64,000 bases of DNA from Limonium bicolor. Its lineage: Eukaryota > Streptophyta > Magnoliopsida > Caryophyllales > Plumbaginaceae. Each line of letters starts with the position of its first letter. Position 1 is the first letter of the stretch. Shown here piece by piece: positions 32,301 through 42,896 of this stretch. The position numbers were made by a program, and so were the translations under genes. The stretch spans positions 351,291,636-351,355,635 of the forward strand of contig CM041776.1 of assembly GCA_023374045.1 (NCBI GenBank), given 5' to 3'. The notes beneath the pieces are model-generated. The model saw only the letters and a list, made by a program, of their open reading frames with translations. It had not been told where the DNA came from and made no database searches.

Positions 32301-34219
32301 AACTACGTTGACTCCGCACCCTTCTCGGATTGCTCCTGGGTGTTACTGAGTAATGCCATTACATCTGGCTTGTACTTATGGTTATGTTCAGTTGTGACTT
32401 CGCCTTGCGGCTATGTCCTTGACTATCCCGTTTAGGGTTGTAATGTCTCCCATTATTGGGTAGATCCTTGGTACCTTCTAATACCTTCTGGTCTGGTCAT
32501 TATTCTCTTCAGTGAGGTATAAAGTGGGAATTCTATCCCGTTTATCGTACATTAATAAGTTTTTAGGCATTCGCCGTATTATTTACACTGGTATTCACCC
32601 AGTTATTAGTATTTCCTAGACATATCCAATGTCTATACTAATACTCTGTGCTTCTCGCACTTCTTAACGCTATGTCCTTAGATCTCATCATTACTGGATT
32701 CTTGACTCCCTTAACTTGGTAAGCTTCTTTATGTTCTTCGATCATTCGAGTGTCCAACTGTCTCGGTTTGAATTGGCTCTTTCGTCCGTAGTATGGAGTG
32801 GGCTACTTCCCGTGTACCGTACTCTACTTGTATACATACATGGAGTATCTTATTGATACGTTACCACTTACCCACTAACTCATAATGGTCTGTCAGGCCC
32901 GCAAGCTCCTTCGGAGTGCGGTCGTTCCATGTCTCGTTTGTATACCGTAGTGTCGGTCACACGCCTAAGTGAAGTATTCTGTTGCCAACTCCTCTTATAT
33001 CGTCCTATGATAACTTACCGTCATTCTCTGGTTTGGTTTAAAATTTGGGGGTTTTTGGAAAATTTTATGTTTGAAAGAAAATTTGGTTTTAAAAGTAAGC
33101 TCTTCATGGCATTTCAATGCCGGCTTTCTTACCAGTCCAGCTTCTTGCTGACCGGTATGTTCTTTATACATGATCAGGCCGTTAGCCTTTTCAAGGTTTC
33201 GTTTCACAATTCTTAGGGTTTCTTGCCATATTGGCTTCTTCTCGCCATTTGGTACTTGCTAAGTACTGGTCGCTTGTCAAGCTCCTCTTAATAGTCCGTT
33301 TTACTGCACTTGCCGTGGCAAGTGCGCGTACAGGCGGTTTTTAGGTTAACTATACCGGTCACGGTATCGTTCACATTGTATTTGGTAGCCTTGTCGGCTC
33401 TTCCTTGATCCTTTAGTTGGATAACTACTCCTTGAGTTGCTTCTCTTCATCTTGACATGACTATCATTCATTTAGGTGCTCCTCCACTCTCGGAGTTCCT
33501 TAATTACTTAATTCTATTCTATGCTACCTCGTTGCTCGTTCCCACGTCTTTACTGTGGTTACCGAGGTTTAACTTATTTAGGTACTACTTCTGTAGTCCT
33601 ATTCGGGTATATCCCGTAGCTATGCTCGTAGCTGTCTAAGCTGTGCCCGTTAGTATTGCAACCTCTTCGGTGTGGCAGGGTGGGTGCATCTACTCTTGAC
33701 TAGATTCTTAGTCGGTTAGTGTACCGTTTGGTATTACTTACTATGGCGGTCCGTAGACATGTGTCCCGGTTCTCATTATTTCTCATGAGTCCGCCTTTTG
33801 CACGGTTGGTGCTTTCTTCTTCTGTGCTGCTCGGCTAGCTAGGTTCTCGCGACTGCTAAGCATGTCGCCCCAAGCTGCCACAGATTCTGGTCTCCTTGGA
33901 TTAGGATTTCTCGATCTTCCGCCATTATGCGGTTATTGTCGTTCCAGCGGGATCCGTCTCCGGGTTTCCGGTTCTCGGGATTACCGCATGACAGGTTCTA
34001 GTTCATATTGAAATATTAATAACTGCCAGATTGGGTTTCCCCCTCTCTGGCGTTCTTCCCAAGCTTTCAATACGGGGGTTGTGGAGGGCGGGTTGGTATT
34101 GTAGGTATCCAGATCATACTGGAAGTTCCTATCTAGCGCATCTCTCACGCTACCACTCAACCCTTAGCCCTAAGTCTCTATTCCTAACTCGGTATTTCCT
34201 AAGCTCGGTATTTCCAGTC

Positions 34220-34247
34220 ATCAGAGCGATACTTCGCTCTGATACCA
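34220..34247 (-). other. LARD-A PBS and PBS hairpin
   Basis: The - strand TGGTATCAGAGC (34247-34236) matches initiator tRNA-Met. The arms at 34243-34234 and 34229-34220 form the same perfect 10-bp stem, loop agta, as in Element 1. Confidence 0.92.
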
Positions 34248-36290
34248 TTTTTGTAACACCCCAACCGTTAATCTCGTCATTACCTCTTAAACTGTTACTA
34301 ATTACTCCTACTCACGCAGCGGAACTCTAATTACAACGAGGGGTGAAACAACGCCGTTAGCCACCCATGTGGCTAACCAGGCCTTTCTTACATACCGTAA
34401 CGGTCTGATGAACTGGAACAACCGAGTACTTCATACAAATACAATACTCATTCACTTCTTTACTATACCGAGTCTACAATATACGGATGCCGATAACATA
34501 CTCGGACTTACACCTCATTCAAATGCATAAGTATTACAATCTAACTACCCATGCTCATAAGTCCCCGTCCTACTCTCTCGAACGGTGGTCAGCTTCAAGT
34601 ACCTGCACACTAAAAACGTTCCCCCTAGGGGGTCAGCTTACGCTGCGCATGAAATTCGCATATACCGCGTGCTAACCGCGGTACGCCGACTACTTTGGGT
34701 CGGATATACATGGAGTTCATTTTAATCAAACAACATGCATCATGGCAATACAATATATATGTATATCACACAAGGAATCTACATCCAATCACGGAACACG
34801 ATTCCTAACTAACATAACAATGTTGTTAGTGGTAACTGGTTACTCTTAGGCATTGAGGGTTATTCCTCACTATGCCTTGTTTACTTATTCAATACCTCAC
34901 CTGCTCTCTCGGGTTACTTATTCGTATACACACCCATTCTCTTGGGCTACTCATTCTTATACTTACCCATTCTCTCGGGTTACTCATACATATACTCCAC
35001 CCCTTTCTCTCGGGTTATTTATACTCATTATCTCACCCACACTCTTGGGTTATTCATACTCAAGCTCTTGTAGATTCTCGAGACACTACAGGTCTCCTAC
35101 GTCACGCTTGTTACTCTCTTATTACATACTTAAGCCAAAACTCATGGCTCTCTAGCATAGTCTTACTTCCCCGGTTTCGACCCTACTCTGGGTCTAGCAT
35201 GGTGGGAAGGTTCAACTAGCTCACGGAACTCTCTCTTAGTTCCTATCTCTTTTACTTAGGTCCGACTACTCTCGGACTACTCTCGTTCCCATACACTCCT
35301 CTCTCGGAGTTATAATAATATCATGTATATTAGTCTAGAAGCATCATTCTCGATGTTTCTAATGACTTTGGGAACTTTACTTAAATTCGGGTAATCTTAG
35401 GTTTAAGGGTTACCCTCACAATCATATGCTTATACATTCGGATATTTTCTTATACCGGGTAAAATCCTCATTAGGAGGTCGACCGTCTCAAGGGACCACA
35501 TAGTCCCTTAGGTCTCTTTTACCTTTCTTATATATTCACATCATTGGACTAACTTCAATCCTCTCGATGGAGGTTCATTTATCTCTCCACTCATATTTAT
35601 TTCGTGGATTGTTTCAATAAGGTTCTCTAACCGTTATCGGGTATATACTCAACCCGTACATCTCCTCACATTTTAGGGAGTTCATATGTTTGTGTTATCG
35701 TTATACTTTAATCGATAGCTTGTGTGTGTTTGCATATTACCATTGGTTATGTGACTACCCGTTCACGGGTTTCTAGTCAATCAGTACTCACTAAGAGTCG
35801 GTCTATGCACTACGTTAGACCACACCGGCATACAAGTATGTTAGCTCATACAACATACAACAATGCATGCATAATCAAACAAGGGATTATTTTCATGCTT
35901 TAATCTTGATTAAGCCGGCACACAAACACACAAATCAGAGTAACTCGGTTAGCATACGGGGCATGAGAAAATCATACCTTTCACCGGGGTTTTACTTTTA
36001 CCGTGTCATCTCACCATGCTCGGGTCACGCACGATTCTGATAATGTTTCAAACATTATTATTAATACTAAGCTCATACGGTACATAATAAAATGCTACTC
36101 CCGTACTACCCCGTTATCCCGTTAACTCGGTTTTACTCTTGTCAATTTGAGTTCTCACTTCTCAAACACTTCTAACACTTTCTAGGGCCTTACATGTCCC
36201 AAACAAGGCCTTAACATCTTATAACATCATTAACATTCAAACCCCCATCATTTAAACCCTTTAAAACACTCTCTGTAGGTTTCTGGGGGT

Positions 36291-36542
36291 GGTCCGGGAC
36301 TTGGTCCTACCCTAAGTCCCGGACCAATCACAAAACAAACTCTCGGCCAAAAATAGCATGGTCCGGGACCTTGTACCTAGGCCAAGTCCCGGACCAATAC
36401 TCATCTTAACTCTCGGCTGAATTTAGCAAGTGGTCCGGGACCTTGTACTAGACTCAAGTCCCGGACCAAACATGGTAGGCAACTCTCGGCCTTAATAAAG
36501 GGGGTGGTCCGGGACTTTGTCCATGGACTAGGTCCCGGACCC
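36291..36542. repeat. GGTCCGGGACTT hairpin array in LARD-A 5' LTR
   Basis: The same four units as at 27111-27364, with small differences such as a two-base deletion in the first loop. Confidence 0.85.
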
Positions 36543-37897
36543 TGCTACAGATTTTGCAAATTTGACAGTTTCTGTCTCTGTTCAAGGCCCTCTCTTAGCC
36601 CATTGATTACCCAACCTTCACCAACTAAAATCTTCATGTTTTAGTGACTAATTACCCACCTAAACCACTTCCAACCAAACACCAAGTACACTCACCAATC
36701 TAGTTAATTTTACTTAGATTCTTTTACACTCACAACCTTGTTTTCTCCCTTGTTTTCTAACAGATTGTAACAGATTTTGGCTATTACTTAAACCATTCAA
36801 ACCTCTCATACTAATGCCATTCATAGCACCCAAATGACCTTATTTTCCTCTCAGTTCTACTCCAAGAACCTTACTCTTCCTCTTCATAGAACACTCAAGA
36901 CTTTCCATTCCTAGGTAAATTTTGACAGCACTTACTTGCTTTACTAAGCATTTTCACCACACTAAAATCAACTCACAAGCACTTCTTCCCACCTGTTTGG
37001 TTTAGACATCAACAATCACATTAAATTCCCACTTGTTCACATATAAACTAGCTTGGTTTCCTAGGTTCATTTTACATACTTAAACCCATTGAAACATTCC
37101 CATTCAACAAACAACATTATAGTATCATGACCAGCACAATTCAAGGTCCTTAATTCAACCTATCATTTAACTCACAAGTCACATAAAAACTAGCTCAAGG
37201 TAAGCTTTTACCTTGCTCCTTTTCGGTTTTCTCCCTCTTCTTCCTCTTTCTCTTGTTCCCTCTTTCTCTTCATGTTTCCACATCAAAACAAAGGGGCATA
37301 GATTGCCAACTACAATCATATCCCCATACGCATATATCAAACTTATTAATTCAAACCCTCCTTACAAACTAGTATTTAAGAGCTAGTTTTTAAGGCTTAA
37401 CTTTGCCATTACCTTAGAGTGTCCAAAAGGAGAGCTTGGCAATCAAATAATGGAATTTCCAACACCCCACAATGGCATGGAGAAACCGACTGAAATGGAA
37501 GAAAATTTTCAACGTGGGAAAATTTTCCAAATAGCAAGAACAAGCTAGGAATGATGAACTTTTACTTATATTCTTACCTTAGAGCATTAAGGAGATGATT
37601 GAGAGTCAAAATAAGCTCTTCTAGCTTCAAAAGCTCCAACACCCATGGAAGTGAAGGTGGAGGAAACAAGATTTTGAGGGGTACAAAACGTAGCCCTCGC
37701 CGATACGAATCTAGCGGTATAATTTTTGTGTGATTTGGTGGAGAAATGAGTGAATGAGAGGAGGAAGGAGATGGGACTTGTGAGCTCCTTCTCGCATCGG
37801 TAATACAGAGGAAGAAGAAGATATGCATAGGCTGGGAAGAACGTGAATGAGGGAAAAGAAGGGAAGGTGAGAAGTGTTATTTACTATTCTCTTTTTA

Positions 37898-37904
37898 CTT
37901 TATA
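37898..37904 (-). promoter_or_regulatory. Candidate TATA box in LARD-A 5' LTR
   Basis: TATAAAG on the - strand lies ~50 bp before a CT-rich tract (on the - strand ...cttctcaccttcccttctt) that could hold the transcription start. Positional inference only. Confidence 0.35.
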
Positions 37905-38528
37905 CTATTTGCTTTACTTATTTATTTGTTTGTCTTGTTATTACTTAATAGCTAGCAAGCTATTAATGGGTGTACACATTATAATTAAAACCGGCCCACA
38001 TTAATTAATAGCCCGGGTCATTTTTCGTCTTTTCGAATTAAACGCGTTTCGTCTCCCGGTTTCAACACTATTCATTTACCGGGTCCGTTTTCCGGAATTT
38101 TGCCGTTTAATTAATTTTAATGGTTATTAAGCTCCCATTAATACTTAATTATAGTTATATAATCAACTATAATTTTTACGGGTCCGTTTGACCACTTAAA
38201 GTCACGTTTTCGGGGTTTTCTCGAAAAACGTGCTTAAAACTCCATTAGCATTTTTAATCCATTATTTGGATCCGTTTTCTTCGGGAATCATTCCCGTATA
38301 CTAATTAGGCCTAACTAAGCCTTAGGAATCCATCTCGGACCCTCTCGAGATCATGTATCTCTTACACTCATTTAACGCGCATTTTAGCGTTTTTCGCTTT
38401 TCAAGCGTTTTCTCTTTTCTTTTGGTTTTATTCTTTTTACCAATACTCTTTAGGCACCATTAGGCCCTTAATAATTTTATTAGAGTAATTTAATCACCAT
38501 TTTTTTAGATCCGGGGTATTAAAAGATA

Positions 38529-38719
38529 CTAGGTTAAGACAGTGAGCTTAGGACTTGGGAAATTACGGGAAACATTTGTGAGGTACGAGACGACTCGTCT
38601 TACAGGGAGTTATGGTTAGTAACGCAAATTGCGTAATATGGTAGCCTTAAGGCAATCCAATATCCATTGGTTGAGTACGGTATACTTACCGAGTAATAAT
38701 AAGACATTATGTACTACAG
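38529..38719 (+). other. Element 3 leader, right part
   Basis: Continues the leader interrupted at 25059 (the right target-site copy agata is 38524-38528). No ORF. It ends in gtactacag directly before the gag ATG, an acceptor-like AG in the same relation to the start codon as in Element 1. Confidence 0.6.
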
Positions 38720-39346
38720 ATGTCAGGAGGAACTAGAGGACGTGGTGGCGGTAGAGGTGAAGGCGGTGACCCCGCAAATCCAGAAGTTGCAGAAACGATT
38801 GCTGCCGTTCTCGCACGGCTTGGAACTCAGATTGGAGAAGCATCAGCCCACCCGCCACAGCCCAGGGAGACGAACTGGCTGAAGTCAGTTACCGCAACCT
38901 GACCACCTACTTATTCAGGGGAACCAGACCCCGTAGCCTTAGAGCGCTTTATAGTAGAGCACGAGAAGGCCTACGAAGCTTTACAAGTACCTGCCGACAA
39001 GAGAGTCATCATTGCTGCTTTCCACCTGAAGGATGCAGCCAGCACTTGGTGGAGGTTGGTCAAGGACCATCACCTGGCTACGCCCGACTTTACATGGGCT
39101 GCCTTTGTTGAACTACTGAGGGGGAAGTACTACCCAGCACACCTCAAACAGAAGAAGCGTCGAGAGTTCGAGACACTCTCCCAGGGAGGACTGACCGTGG
39201 ATGAGTACTACGCTCGATTCATTAGTCTGCTGGACTTCATCCCCGGAGTCGACTACTCAGAGACCGTGAAGGTTGAGAAGTTCCGGGGAGGATTACTGGT
39301 TTCGCATCCAGATGGCGATGGGTGCTACCCCTACACTACTATCCAG
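38720..39346 (+). pseudogene. gag: Element 3 gag, exon 1 (one in-frame stop)
   Basis: The start ATG follows an acceptor-like cag. The product has a Gly/Arg-rich N-terminus (GGTRGRGGGRGEGG), REtNWLKS and PPTYSGEPDP, then the capsid motifs AFHLKDAASTWWRLVKD, LLRGKYYPAHL and LTVDEYYARF. A TGA at 38900-38902 interrupts an otherwise continuous frame (both sides are in the same frame). The last codon is Gln at 39344-39346, phase 0, exactly as in Element 1. Confidence 0.85.
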
Positions 39347-39424
39347 GTATAAACATGAGTGCCATTATTCTTTACTTACTAAACTACAAATTAACCTTGT
39401 GAGGACTTACCAATGAAATTTCAG
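39347..39424 (+). other. Putative gag intron 1 of Element 3
   Basis: 78 nt, cag|gtataaac...tgaaatttcag|g; phase 0. It lies at the same codon as intron 1 of Element 1, although the intron sequence has diverged. Confidence 0.72.
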
Positions 39425-39564
39425 GAGTGCTATGACGCTGCCTCGAGTACGGAGCTACTGCTCCAGACTCGGGAAGAGACTCTTGGGACAAAAAGGAGAA
39501 AGAATCCTGAGGGAGAGTCTGAGGGTGGAGGAGCATCTCCAGGCGATGGCAATAAAAAGGGAAA
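39425..39564 (+). CDS. gag: Element 3 gag, exon 2
   Basis: Begins ECYDAASSTELLLQTREETL, the conserved segment after the capsid fold, then a Gly/Glu/Lys-rich linker. It ends in phase 2 at gaaa|gtaagg. It belongs to a gag broken by a stop in exon 1 and cannot give a full product. Confidence 0.68.
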
Positions 39565-39640
39565 GTAAGGACTTATCCCATTCTAAATTGTTTACCATAT
39601 TAAACACCTTTAATGAAAGCTAACCCGAAACCTTAAACAG

Positions 39641-39759
39641 GAAATTCTTTCAGAAGAAAGGGCAGGAGGGTCACCAGGGAGCAAGGGGGAAAGAGCCCGT
39701 CCTTAGGTTGACCGGCCCAGCCATAGATGCTCAGCCTCTGAGATCTGCACCTCCTAAAG
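39641..39759 (+). CDS. gag: Element 3 gag, exon 3
   Basis: Starts after aaacag at 39640 and joins exon 2 in phase to give a basic Gln/Gly/Lys-rich stretch (FFQKKGQEGHQGARGKE). It ends g|gtgaga in phase 1, the same phase as intron 2 of Element 1. The intron before it (39565-39640) has no counterpart in Element 1, so Element 3 has one more intron. Confidence 0.62.
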
Positions 39760-39843
39760 GTGAGAACACCTACCTCTTAAATTCAATTGTGACCTTAACC
39801 TTTATACCATCAAATATTAACTTAAACTTAATACCACCATCAG

Positions 39844-40120
39844 GCACCAGACAGCCCAGCGCCACTACTACTGTAAGCGTTGTGGGAAGGACCATCCTAG
39901 GGTCGACTATAGTGGCCGCAAAGTAGAGTGCCGGTACTGCAAGAAAGAGGGCCACCGGGAGTTCGAGTGCTGGATGAACCCTGAGAGCCGTAACTACAGA
40001 CCACCTAGGACTACTCAGATGACCTCAGCTGGAGGATCTGGAGTACCACGAGGCGGACAGGAGGGCCAGACATCTACTGATGCTGGAGCCCAGAAAGGGA
40101 AAGGAGTCGCTAGGGCATGA
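39844..40120 (+). pseudogene. gag: Element 3 gag, last exon (zinc knuckles)
   Basis: The readable frame has YCKRCGKDHPRVDY and ECRYCKKEGHREFECW. The first knuckle has lost its last Cys (Tyr instead); the second is intact. The simplest acceptor (AG at 39842-39843) does not bring exon 3 into this frame (off by one), so an indel or another acceptor is needed. It stops at 40118-40120. No AlkB domain follows, unlike Element 1. Confidence 0.75.
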
Positions 40121-42380
40121 GTACCTTCAACTCCATGACACCGCTAGTGGAACACTTTTACTTATCTTGTTATGTACTTAGCCTTGGATATTAAACAGAC
40201 ATATGCAATAAGTATGAGGGAGTGTGTCAGTGACCACTCGCCGTTTGTATGTGACTTTGGGATTAGTTGTGTGTACTCAGTACCTGTATGCTTTAAACCT
40301 TGATAGTTCGTATTTATATGAATGGAATTTTAATGCTCACAATATTATGTAAACCATACTCAGTGATGAGAGAGTCAACGAGACCGGTGATTATTGAATC
40401 AATATTTCATCCTGCATGGTGCACTTGCTACTGCAAGCGCTATAACGATCAACCCTGAAATTTCCATCTGCCTTGCGCACTTGCCACCGCAAGTGCTGCA
40501 GATACCACTAAAATTATAAAATCTCTTAGTAAATATCAAAAAATTTCATACCCGTTTTCATACAACCTTTAAGATTAGAAATCTGTGAAGCTTGGGAAGA
40601 CTTGTTAGTCCGACCATAAACCCTGGAGGAATTACAGAACCATTGTAATTGTAAACCATGCCAGTTTAACTGTTCGAAAATTCTTAGATATGGCTTATTA
40701 GCCGAATACCAGAAGTAAATATCAGCATTTAATGATGATCACTAATAGTGATGAATGTTTAGCCCTTATGGACAAGCATACCCTTGAGTGAAATGAAATA
40801 CCCTTTGTAGACGTACCACCGTCAAAGAGGATGGTTGGGAAGTGGAGAGCCGTGTTGCTCAAGCTATTATGCAATCTGCATACATCCAATTAAACGGATG
40901 AGGGAAACAAGTATGAACTACAAAAGAGATGTGATAATAATTAGACCGGGAGGAAAAGAATATGTATAGTACTCAAAGAGATCGAGGTATGAGATCCGAT
41001 GTTACTAAACTCAGCACTAATATTACATGAACTGATTGCAGCCGTAAAGGCGAATCAATATTAAATGTTTAACTGACTGACAACTAAGTACTACCTTTAG
41101 AAAGTTGTGCCACATACAATATATTACCAGAAGGACATGAGTCCGGGGAGCAAGAATATTGTTTTCAACCGCTTTACCATCAATACCACTAGAACAATAG
41201 CACCTAAGACAAGATGACTGACAGTGCGAAATAATTAACATCAACTACAACAAAGACATCCATCAAAGGGAGATTGACAACAGAATACTTCATAATAGAC
41301 TTGTAACGGACACTACCAGTTTACTAAACGAGACGTGGGACGACCGCACTCCTATAGGAGCTTGTGGGCCTAACATACTTATTTATAAGTTAGTCGGGTA
41401 AGTAGTAATGTATCAGTACGGTACCCCATGCAGGTAGACAAGTAGTGTTAGGAACACAAGAAGTAGTAAACTCCGTGCTAGAGGACAGCGGTGCAGAGTA
41501 CCTCGAAGATGGACGAGAAGAGCCGCGTTTAAACCAACGGGCTAGAGAAACCAAGAACTTCCAACATAGGATAGCAGATGATACATAGTAAAGATAAAGG
41601 AAACTTTTCGAAGACATTAACGCTGATGATAGAAACAGGACAAAACCCATTATACGGATGATATGTAGTACCCTCATAAGGATCAAGCGAATTCTTGAAA
41701 TCTAGAGGAATCTACCAAATAATGTGAACATAAATGCGTGACTACGCAATGATGAAAGACAAAGCTAATATGCTAGCAGATGCCTTAAGCAAAGAACAAA
41801 CGTTATGATAACTAACAGACTTTATAGAATGTTTTGGGAAACGCTAACTGAGCCTTGAATGTACAACTCACATGACCATTGGTTCCTTTTGTTGTCTCAT
41901 TAGATATTAACTGCTGAGGGTTTACACCTCTGCACTCTGTAGAACTGAGTATTTTGATATTGCACTTGTGCAGTTATTAATCTAGTGGGAATATGGGAGG
42001 ATGTAATGGATATCAACACAAGGTGAGTATCAAAGAACTACAACAATGTGTTACTCCGGAACAAAACCACCAGGAGACATGGATGACAATCATTATCTAC
42101 ATGGACATGAAGGCTAGTACGTCTCAGTATTACAGAGACAAGTGCAAAGAGCACTAAGTACTAACAATAGCCAATGTCATACAGAACCTCAAGCTGAAAA
42201 CCAGTAAAAGAAAATACGCGCATGTACGCTGGTAATTCCTACGACGGGATATACGACAATTGAAGAGGGCAAACTGAGCCCTATATTCATGGGTCTACAC
42301 TTCAATACGATGCGAGTGAGCCCATTAAAAAGAATTTAAGAGAGAACACAAATAGTTGAGTGCCTCAACCTTTATGTATT
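40121..42380 (+). pseudogene. Element 3 eroded pol region / non-coding body
   Basis: No ORF of interest. Only fragments of pol are legible: KANMLADALSKE at 41761-41796 matches the motif that ends RNase H. Much of the rest resembles the LARD bodies rather than coding pol: the palindrome GCACTTGC-cacc-GCAAGTGC (40477-40496), and the 'gcactcc...ggagcttg' stretch at 41348-41400 matching the reverse of 32845-32920. Element 3 thus looks intermediate between an autonomous element and a LARD. Confidence 0.6.
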
Positions 42381-42517
42381 GTGGAGCCCGGAGGGGCTAG
42401 AATCATACCCGTCTCTCTGATAGGAGGATAATCCACTCCAAGGTGGAAGATACCACACGGGAGTTGGAGAACTCTATGATAGCCAAGTATCCAGCGCTCC
42501 TTGTTGAGCGGCTATAG
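42381..42517 (+). pseudogene. Element 3 chromodomain tail remnant
   Basis: The last ~25 codons read VEDTTRELENSMIAKYPALL before a TAG at 42515-42517, the typical end of a chromovirus integrase chromodomain. It confirms that a pol gene once ended here and that the element is on the + strand. Confidence 0.68.
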
Positions 42518-42896
42518 TATACTTGTGGGGTACGGGGGCGTAACCCTTTTTAAGGGGGGAGCCTCTTGGTTGTGCACATGTGTGCACTAAGTTTGTTGTT
42601 TTGTATGCGGGGCATACGGTAGTTTGTTGGTATGTTTGGTGGTATGCGGGGCATACGATGTTTGTTTGTTTGTTGTTTTGGTGGTATGCGGGGCATACGA
42701 GGTTTTGTTTGTGTGATGGTTGGTACGCGGGGCGTACGTTGTTGGTATGTTTGGGTTTAATGTGCACTTATGCATGTATCCTAGGAGATACTTGTTTGAA
42801 TGATGTGTATACACCCATGTGTGTAGTACTTTTATGACAATTGTGATATATATATTTATATTACCTTGTATATTGATTACATATGGTATCTCCTAG
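42518..42896 (+). other. Element 3 3' UTR with hairpin-PPT and four small hairpins
   Basis: An imperfect hairpin (about 42528-42546) precedes the PPT-like aaggggggag (42552-42561), as after the Element 1 pol stop. Then come four copies of a 6-bp stem with GGG loop: gtatgc-ggg-gcatac at 42603-42617, 42642-42656 and 42684-42698, and gtacgc-ggg-gcgtac at 42723-42737. The fourth differs by a compensated base pair. The UTR is cut by LARD-B at 42897; the base pairs before it (cctag) would be its left target-site copy. Confidence 0.72.

Larger units (their letters stand above)
29316..34251 (-). other. LARD-A body (no coding capacity seen)
   Basis: Read on the - strand it starts with the PBS leader (34251-34180) and ends with the hairpin-PPT region. 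I see no Gag, PR, RT, IN or chromodomain motif on either strand; the + strand ORFs are under 110 codons and look random. A perfect palindrome GCACTTGCC-gt-GGCAAGTGC lies at 33306-33325, with a relative in Element 3 (40477-40496). A hairpin ggttacg-cccg-cgtaacc (30737-30754) next to ctaccccccttaaaa (30720-30734) is the inverted counterpart of Element 1's first hairpin-PPT module. Confidence 0.8.
25060..38523 (-). mobile_element. LARD-A: complete non-autonomous Gypsy-type element, 13.5 kb
   Basis: On the - strand: 5' LTR 38523-34252, PBS for initiator tRNA-Met at 34247-34236, body 34251-29316, PPT 29327-29317, 3' LTR 29315-25060, and target duplication agata. The ~4.9-kb body has no ORF over ~100 codons with any recognised domain. 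Its leader is nearly identical to that of Element 1, suggesting a shared packaging and priming system. It is inserted antisense in Element 3, between PBS and gag. Confidence 0.9.
34252..38523 (-). repeat. LARD-A 5' LTR
   Basis: About 4.27 kb, near-identical to 25060-29315. Includes the 33-bp repeat (34895-35065), the hairpin array (36291-36542) and a - strand TATAAAG at 37904-37898 that could be the promoter. Its outer edge is set by the agata duplication at 38524. The ends TTTAATACCCC and GGGGTGTTACA (- strand) are imperfectly matched. Confidence 0.88.

Noticed and set aside
29316..34251. Degenerate pol in the LARD body
   Set aside because: I looked on both strands for RT, RNase H and integrase motifs and saw none clear enough to report.
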